Shown here: positions 60,319 through 64,000 of the stretch, one piece after another | Position numbering within the stretch: the first letter of the stretch is position 1 | Layout of the letters: the number at the start of each line of letters is the position of its first letter | DNA from: Streptomyces sp. NBC_01283 | GTDB lineage: Bacteria; Actinomycetota; Actinomycetes; Streptomycetales; Streptomycetaceae | Assembly (NCBI RefSeq): GCF_041435335.1 | Contig: NZ_CP108430.1 | Span: forward strand, 7,343,001-7,407,000 | Length of the DNA: 64,000 nt | Direction: 5' to 3' | The notes under the pieces: model-generated | What the model saw: the letters and a program-made list of their open reading frames with translations, nothing else | Told to the model about the DNA's origin: nothing | Databases searched by the model: none | Translations under genes and position numbers: made by a program

Positions 60319-61505
60319 GAATCCGTCAGCTGGGTGCCGTCGCCCTCGCCGCGTCGCTCGCCCTCCTGCCCGCAACCGCCCACGCCGACGACGGCATACG
60401 CGCCCAGCAGTGGGCCCTCGACGCCATGCACACGGACCAGGCCTGGCAGACCACCAAGGGCAAGGGCATCACCGTCGCCGTCCTGGACACCGGCATAGAC
60501 GGCAGCCACCCCGACCTGGCGGGCAGCGTCCTGGAGGGCAAGGACATGGTCGGCTTCGGGGCGAGGAAGGGCGATCGCTCCTGGGCCAGGCACGGCACCG
60601 CCATGGCCGGCATCATCGCGGGCCACGGACACGGCGCGGGCAGCGGGGACGGCGTGCTCGGCATCGCGCCGGAGGCGAAGATCCTGCCGGTCCGCGTGAT
60701 CCTGGAGGACGGGGACCCGGACCGTTCGAAGGCCCGCAACACCCGGGGCAACGCCCTCGCCGACGGCATCCGCTGGGCCACCGACCACGGCGCCGACGTC
60801 ATCAACCTCTCCCTGGGCGACGACTCCAAGTCCGCCCACCCGGAACCCGCCGAGGACGCCGCCGTCCAGTACGCCCTCAAGAAGGGCGCCGTCGTCGTCG
60901 CGTCGGCGGGCAACGGCGGTGAACGCGGCGACCACATCTCGTACCCCGCCGCCTACCCCGGGGTCATCGCCGCGACCGCCGTCGACGAGGGCGGCGACCG
61001 CGCCTCCTTCTCCACCCGCCGCTGGTACGCCACCGTCAGCGCCCCCGGCAAGGAGATCGTCATCGCCGATCCCGACCGGGAGTACTACGAGGGCTGGGGC
61101 ACCAGCGCCGCCTCCGCCTTCGTCTCGGGCGCCGTCGCCCTCATCCGCGCCGCCCACCCCGGCCTGACCCCGCCCCAGATCAAGCAGCTCCTGGAGGACA
61201 CCGCACGCGACGTGCCGAGCGGCGGCCGCGACGACTCACAGGGCTTCGGTTTCATCGACCCGGCGGCCGCGATCACCGAGGGCGGCAAGAAGCAGCCGGA
61301 CGGGCTGAAGTCCGCGGCGTACGGCGAGAAGTACTTCGGCCCTGGACCGGACACGGACCAGGGCGACGACGGGCCCGCCGGCTGGGTCGGCCCGGTCGCG
61401 GGCGGCCTCGGCTTCGCCCTCCTCGCGGCGGCGGTCCACCTCTGGCGCGGTCGCCGCGGAACCCGCACCGGCACCGCCCGCCAGGCCCCGGGCCGCGGTC
61501 GGTAG
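60315..61505 (+). CDS. Membrane-anchored subtilisin-like protease of the mycosin type
   Basis: This 396-aa S8 protease has a signal peptide (about 1-24) and a short N-terminal extension. The catalytic triad is D58 ('AVLDTGID'), H93 ('ARHGTAMAG') and S264 ('WGTSAASAF'). A Pro-poor linker and C-terminal transmembrane helix (about 360-380) end in a basic tail. This matches MycP of type VII secretion systems, but no ecc or esx genes lie nearby. ATG 60315 overlaps the previous stop. Confidence 0.9.
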   Translation: MRIRQLGAVALAASLALLPATAHADDGIRAQQWALDAMHTDQAWQTTKGKGITVAVLDTGIDGSHPDLAGSVLEGKDMVGFGARKGDRSWARHGTAMAGIIAGHGHGAGSGDGVLGIAPEAKILPVRVILEDGDPDRSKARNTRGNALADGIRWATDHGADVINLSLGDDSKSAHPEPAEDAAVQYALKKGAVVVASAGNGGERGDHISYPAAYPGVIAATAVDEGGDRASFSTRRWYATVSAPGKEIVIADPDREYYEGWGTSAASAFVSGAVALIRAAHPGLTPPQIKQLLEDTARDVPSGGRDDSQGFGFIDPAAAITEGGKKQPDGLKSAAYGEKYFGPGPDTDQGDDGPAGWVGPVAGGLGFALLAAAVHLWRGRRGTRTGTARQAPGRGR

Positions 61506-61508
61506 GGT
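61503..61508 (+). promoter_or_regulatory. -10 element of probable leaderless promoter
   Basis: TAGGGT is followed by 7 bases and the GTG start of the SseB-like gene. It overlaps the mycosin stop codon. Confidence 0.4.
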
Positions 61509-61515
61509 CGGGGCC

Positions 61516-62247
61516 GTGGCGAACAAGAACATCCCGGACCCCGGCTTCTCCGACGACGACGGGTCCGCCGACCCCCGGCTCACCGAGGCCCTGGCCGCGT
61601 GGGCCGAGGACCGCACGGCCCACGGCCCCGTCCTGGAGGCGCTCACCGGCGCCCGGCTGCTCGTCCCCGTGGTCGCCGTGCTCGGCGAGGTCGAAGAGGG
61701 CGCGGACGGGCTGCGCCGCGAGAAGTCCAGCGACATGGCGGTCCCCACCCTCAAGGCCGGCGACCGCAAGGCGCTGCCCGCGTTCACCTCGACCCAGGCC
61801 CTCGCCCTGTGGGACCCGGAGGCCCGGCCCGTCGCCGTCCCCCTGCACCAGGCGCTCCAGGCCGCCGCGCACGAGCAGGCCGACACGATCGTGCTCGACC
61901 TCGCGGGACCCGTCCCGTACGAGATCAACCGGCCTGCCCTGATCGCCCTCTCCGAAGGCCGCCACACCCGGGACCCGCTCGCCGACCCCGCCGTCACGGC
62001 CGCCGTGCGCGCGGCCGTCGCCGCCGAGCCCGCCGTCCTGCGGGCCCACCTCGGCGCGGGCACCGCGGACGGCACCCTCGCGCTCGTCCTGGACCCCGCG
62101 GCGGACCAGGCCGAAGCCGCCCAGCGTGTCGCCCGGCACATCGCGGCCGACGAAACACTGAGGGCCCGCCTGGTGAGCGGCCTCGACCTGGCACTGCTGC
62201 CGACCGGGGCGACGCCACCGGGCGAGCCCTTCTACGTACGTCCGTGA
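61516..62247 (+). CDS. SseB-family protein
   Basis: This 243-aa cytoplasmic protein has an N-terminal SseB domain ('LLVPVVAVLGEVEEGADGLR' and 'VPTLKAGDRKALPAFTSTQA') and an Ala-rich C-terminal region. The family was named for an enhanced-serine-sensitivity phenotype and its biochemistry is not settled. GTG 61516 has no ribosome site and a -10 hexamer 7 bases upstream. It converges on the DUF1844 gene. Confidence 0.85.
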   Translation: MANKNIPDPGFSDDDGSADPRLTEALAAWAEDRTAHGPVLEALTGARLLVPVVAVLGEVEEGADGLRREKSSDMAVPTLKAGDRKALPAFTSTQALALWDPEARPVAVPLHQALQAAAHEQADTIVLDLAGPVPYEINRPALIALSEGRHTRDPLADPAVTAAVRAAVAAEPAVLRAHLGAGTADGTLALVLDPAADQAEAAQRVARHIAADETLRARLVSGLDLALLPTGATPPGEPFYVRP

Positions 62248-62278
62248 ATCACGTACGCCCATGAATCACGGACGTACG
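62235..62278. terminator. Bidirectional terminator hairpin
   Basis: A 13-bp perfect stem (62235-62247 with 62266-62278) includes the SseB-family stop codon and lies between convergent genes. Two copies of TGAATCACG are in it. Confidence 0.65.
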
Positions 62279-62295
62279 CGTGTCATGGGTGGTGC

Positions 62296-62682
62296 TCAGC
62301 CGAAGACCGGGCCCGTGTACTTCTCGCCCGGGCCCTGACCCGGCTCGTCCGGAACGTCGGACGCCTCGCGGAAGGCCAGCTGCAGCGACTTCAGGCCGTC
62401 GCGCAGCGGGGCCGCGTGGAACGAGGAGATCTCCGTGGCGCTCGCGTCCATCAGACCGGCGAGCGAGTGGATCAGCTTGCGGGCCTCGTCGAGGTCCTTG
62501 TGGCCCTCGCCGCCCTCGGCGAGGCCGAGGTTCACGGCCGCCGCGCTCATCAGGTGGACGGCGACCGTGGTGATCACCTCGACCGCGGGGACGTCCGCGA
62601 TGTCACGGGTCAGGGTGTCGAAGTCGGGGGAATCGGAGCCCGGGCCGGTGCCGGACTCGGGGGTGGGGGTCGCGTCGCTCAT
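62296..62682 (-). CDS. DUF1844 protein
   Basis: This protein of about 128 aa is a DUF1844 member ('VEVITTVAVHLMSAAAVNLGL' near residues 35-55). The family is commonly found beside infC in actinobacteria, as here. ATG 62682 follows TATCGT by 7 bases, so the mRNA is probably leaderless; the longer open frame runs into the infC promoter region. Function is unknown. Confidence 0.88.
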   Translation of the reverse strand: MSDATPTPESGTGPGSDSPDFDTLTRDIADVPAVEVITTVAVHLMSAAAVNLGLAEGGEGHKDLDEARKLIHSLAGLMDASATEISSFHAAPLRDGLKSLQLAFREASDVPDEPGQGPGEKYTGPVFG

Positions 62683-62941
62683 GTCCCACACGATAAGCGG
62701 AGCCCCGTCCGGAGCAGTCCGCGGGAGTCCGTGCGCACCGTTGGTTAGCCCCACCCCCGCGGAGCTGCTAACCTTGTGTAACGACCGGCCGGATACTCGC
62801 GTGCCACGCAGAGACCCGGCCCACAAGTGGAGGCTCCGCTTCCCACCTAGTCGCTCCCTGAGCGGCGGGTCACCGGTCAGGCAGTCGCAGTCCCCGAGAC
62901 TACGGCAGGCCCGAATTGCGCCCCGCGATCATCGCGGAGGT
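62683..62941 (+). promoter_or_regulatory. infC promoter region and upstream leader
   Basis: This non-coding stretch holds an inverted repeat (GGTTAGC at 62743-62749 with GCTAACC at 62767-62773) and a small CCGCGAT/ATCGCGG hairpin near 62925-62939. It must contain the infC promoter and the 5' part of its leader; I cannot fix the transcription start. Confidence 0.5.
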
Positions 62942-62990
62942 GCTCCGGTAGTAATGGAGCCCCTTCCTGTGATCGGTTGGGGCATTTTTT
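62942..62990 (+). promoter_or_regulatory. Attenuator-like leader of infC
   Basis: A hairpin GCTCC/GGAGC (62942-62946 with 62956-62960) overlaps the first arm of a GCCCC/GGGGC hairpin (62959-62963 with 62979-62983) followed by six T. The two cannot form together, so a terminator and an antiterminator are likely. Ribosomal-protein or IF3 feedback on infC operons is known in bacteria; the ligand here is not shown. Confidence 0.6.
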
Positions 62991-63071
62991 ATGTACTCAC
63001 TCGGTTGGTCGGATAACAGACGTAACGCGGCTGTCCGCCAGACCGCCGCGTGGTGCTACCGAGGAGGATCC

Positions 63072-63746
63072 ATCAGCGCCGAGCCCCGCATCAACGACCG
63101 GATTCGCGTTCCCGAGGTGCGACTTGTCGGTCCCAGCGGCGAGCAGGTCGGGATTGTTCCGCTTGCCAAGGCCCTGGAGCTCGCACAGGAGTACGACCTC
63201 GACCTGGTCGAGGTGGCGGCTACCGCCCGTCCGCCCGTGTGCAAGCTCATGGACTACGGGAAGTTCAAGTACGAGTCGGCCATGAAGGCCCGTGAGGCGC
63301 GCAAGAACCAGGCGCACACGGTCATCAAGGAGATGAAGCTCCGGCCGAAGATCGACCCGCACGACTATGACACCAAGAAGGGTCACGTCGTCCGGTTCCT
63401 CAAGCAGGGCGACAAGGTCAAGATCACGATCATGTTCCGTGGTCGCGAGCAGTCCAGGCCGGAACTCGGCTACCGACTGCTGCAGCGTCTCGCGAACGAC
63501 GTCGAAGACCTCGGGTTCATCGAGTCGAACCCGAAGCAGGACGGCCGAAACATGATCATGGTCCTCGGTCCGCACAAGAAGAAGACCGAAGCCATGGCCG
63601 AGGCCCGCGAGGCTCAGGCGGTCCGCAAGGCGGATGCGAAGGCCAACCCGGGCCGCTCGCAGAACTCCGCCGAGGAGGGGGAGTCCGACGAGGCTCCTGC
63701 CGAAGCTGCCGCCGAAGCCCCTGCCGAGGCTCCCGCCGAGGCCTGA
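63072..63746 (+). CDS. infC: Translation initiation factor IF-3
   Basis: This protein of about 224 aa has the IF-3 N domain ('[20 protein letters not shown]'), linker and C domain ('KPGDKV'-like '[20 protein letters not shown]') with an Ala/Glu-rich tail. The proposed start is ATC 63072, just after GAGGAGG. No ATG/GTG/TTG lies in frame between 62991 and the conserved N-terminus, and ATG 62991 is at the end of the attenuator's T-run. A non-AUG start in infC is used by other bacteria for autoregulation. rpmI follows. Confidence 0.93.
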   Translation: MSAEPRINDRIRVPEVRLVGPSGEQVGIVPLAKALELAQEYDLDLVEVAATARPPVCKLMDYGKFKYESAMKAREARKNQAHTVIKEMKLRPKIDPHDYDTKKGHVVRFLKQGDKVKITIMFRGREQSRPELGYRLLQRLANDVEDLGFIESNPKQDGRNMIMVLGPHKKKTEAMAEAREAQAVRKADAKANPGRSQNSAEEGESDEAPAEAAAEAPAEAPAEA

Positions 63747-63792
63747 TCCCGGGACGTGAGTCCGGGGATCGCCACCTGATACATACGGTTCC

Positions 63793-63822
63793 CGGATGCC
63801 CGGTTTCACGACCGGGCATCCG
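63793..63822 (+). other. Hairpin between infC and rpmI
   Basis: A perfect 12-bp stem (63793-63804 with 63811-63822) and 6-base loop lies in the operon, with no T-run. It may stabilise or process the mRNA. Confidence 0.5.
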
Positions 63823-63851
63823 AGTGCCACTGACGAGGAGAGAACGGCGCT

Positions 63852-64000
63852 ATGCCGAAGAACAAGACGCACAGCGGTGCCAGCAAGCGCTTCAAGATCA
63901 CCGGCTCCGGCAAGGTGCTCCGCGAGCGCGCCGGCAAGCGCCACCTGCTCGAGCACAAGTCGTCCCGTCTGACGCGTCGCCTCAGCGGCAACGCCGAGAT
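63852..64000 (+). CDS. rpmI: 50S ribosomal protein L35 (3' end outside window)
   Basis: The visible 49 residues begin '[20 protein letters not shown]' and continue in the basic L35 pattern. The protein is usually about 64 aa, so about 15 residues are missing at the right edge. ATG 63852 follows GAGGAG about 14 bases upstream. It is the second gene of the infC-rpmI-rplT operon; rplT is expected next. Confidence 0.95.
   Translation, partial: MPKNKTHSGASKRFKITGSGKVLRERAGKRHLLEHKSSRLTRRLSGNAE

Noticed and set aside
62991..63071. ATG 62991 as start of infC
   Set aside because: It lies at the end of the attenuator T-run, has no ribosome site, and would add 27 non-conserved residues to IF-3.
1..64000. 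tRNA, rRNA or complete mobile element
   Set aside because: I read both strands for cloverleaf ends with CCA-type contexts, rRNA blocks and integrase or intact transposase genes and saw none; a dedicated search would be needed to exclude them fully.

Overview
The window is high-GC DNA with GTG/TTG starts, strong third-position GC bias, a prokaryotic ubiquitin-like (Pup) proteasome locus, a conservon and a Tat/WYL operon. Together these point to the chromosome core of a Streptomyces species or a very close relative. I saw no tRNA, rRNA, CRISPR array or prophage. The only mobile trace is a truncated IS5-type transposase near 40.5-40.8 kb.

Layout. 0-6.3 kb: the end of a peptide-binding lipoprotein gene, then a minus-strand pair (RecB-like nuclease followed by an orphan NarL-type response regulator), a site-2 protease and the tRNA m1A58 methyltransferase. 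6.3-18.1 kb: the Pup-proteasome locus (ferredoxin, arc, dop, pup, prcB, prcA, a LacI/MFS insertion, pafA) and two FKBP isomerases. 18.2-26.0 kb: pafB-pafC, a zinc-ribbon protein, tatA, tatC, a lipid kinase and the helicase helY. 26.5-31.0 kb: a five-gene conservon (rar/cvn9 type) ending in a P450. 31.0-34.6 kb: pseudouridine synthase, acetyltransferase, siderophore reductase with an iron box, and a 5'-3' exonuclease. 34.9-38.6 kb: a glycine-betaine importer in two genes. 38.7-43.2 kb: small secreted proteins, an IS remnant, a LuxR-type regulator, a secreted phospholipase A2 and a predicted beta-propeller protein. 43.3-46.7 kb: regulators, a BtuF-like protein and a TDT-family transporter. 46.9-53.7 kb: a probable glutamylated-amine (ethanolamine) catabolic cluster. 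53.8-62.7 kb: duplicated secreted HAD phosphatases, a PLP enzyme, a mycosin-like protease and small conserved genes. 62.7-64.0 kb: the infC-rpmI operon with an attenuator-like leader.

The strongest regulatory signal is a promoter of the PafBC-dependent, LexA-independent DNA-damage class (TTGTCRGTG-N8-TAnnnT). It occurs perfectly before the RecB-like nuclease and helY, near-perfectly before the 5'-3' exonuclease, and in weaker form before pup. PafB and PafC, the known activators of this class, are encoded between these targets, so the window looks like a self-contained damage-response neighbourhood spread over several operons.

A second signal is a shared motif (TCAATGG-N9-ATACCTT) in the two intergenic regions flanking the FadR-type regulator. 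It probably ties the permease, the regulator and the glnA4-like operon into one regulon. Other points of note are a probable AUC start codon in infC, a P450 without the ExxR motif, a permease fused to two tandem betaine-binding domains, and an operon of three small secreted proteins with paired cysteines.
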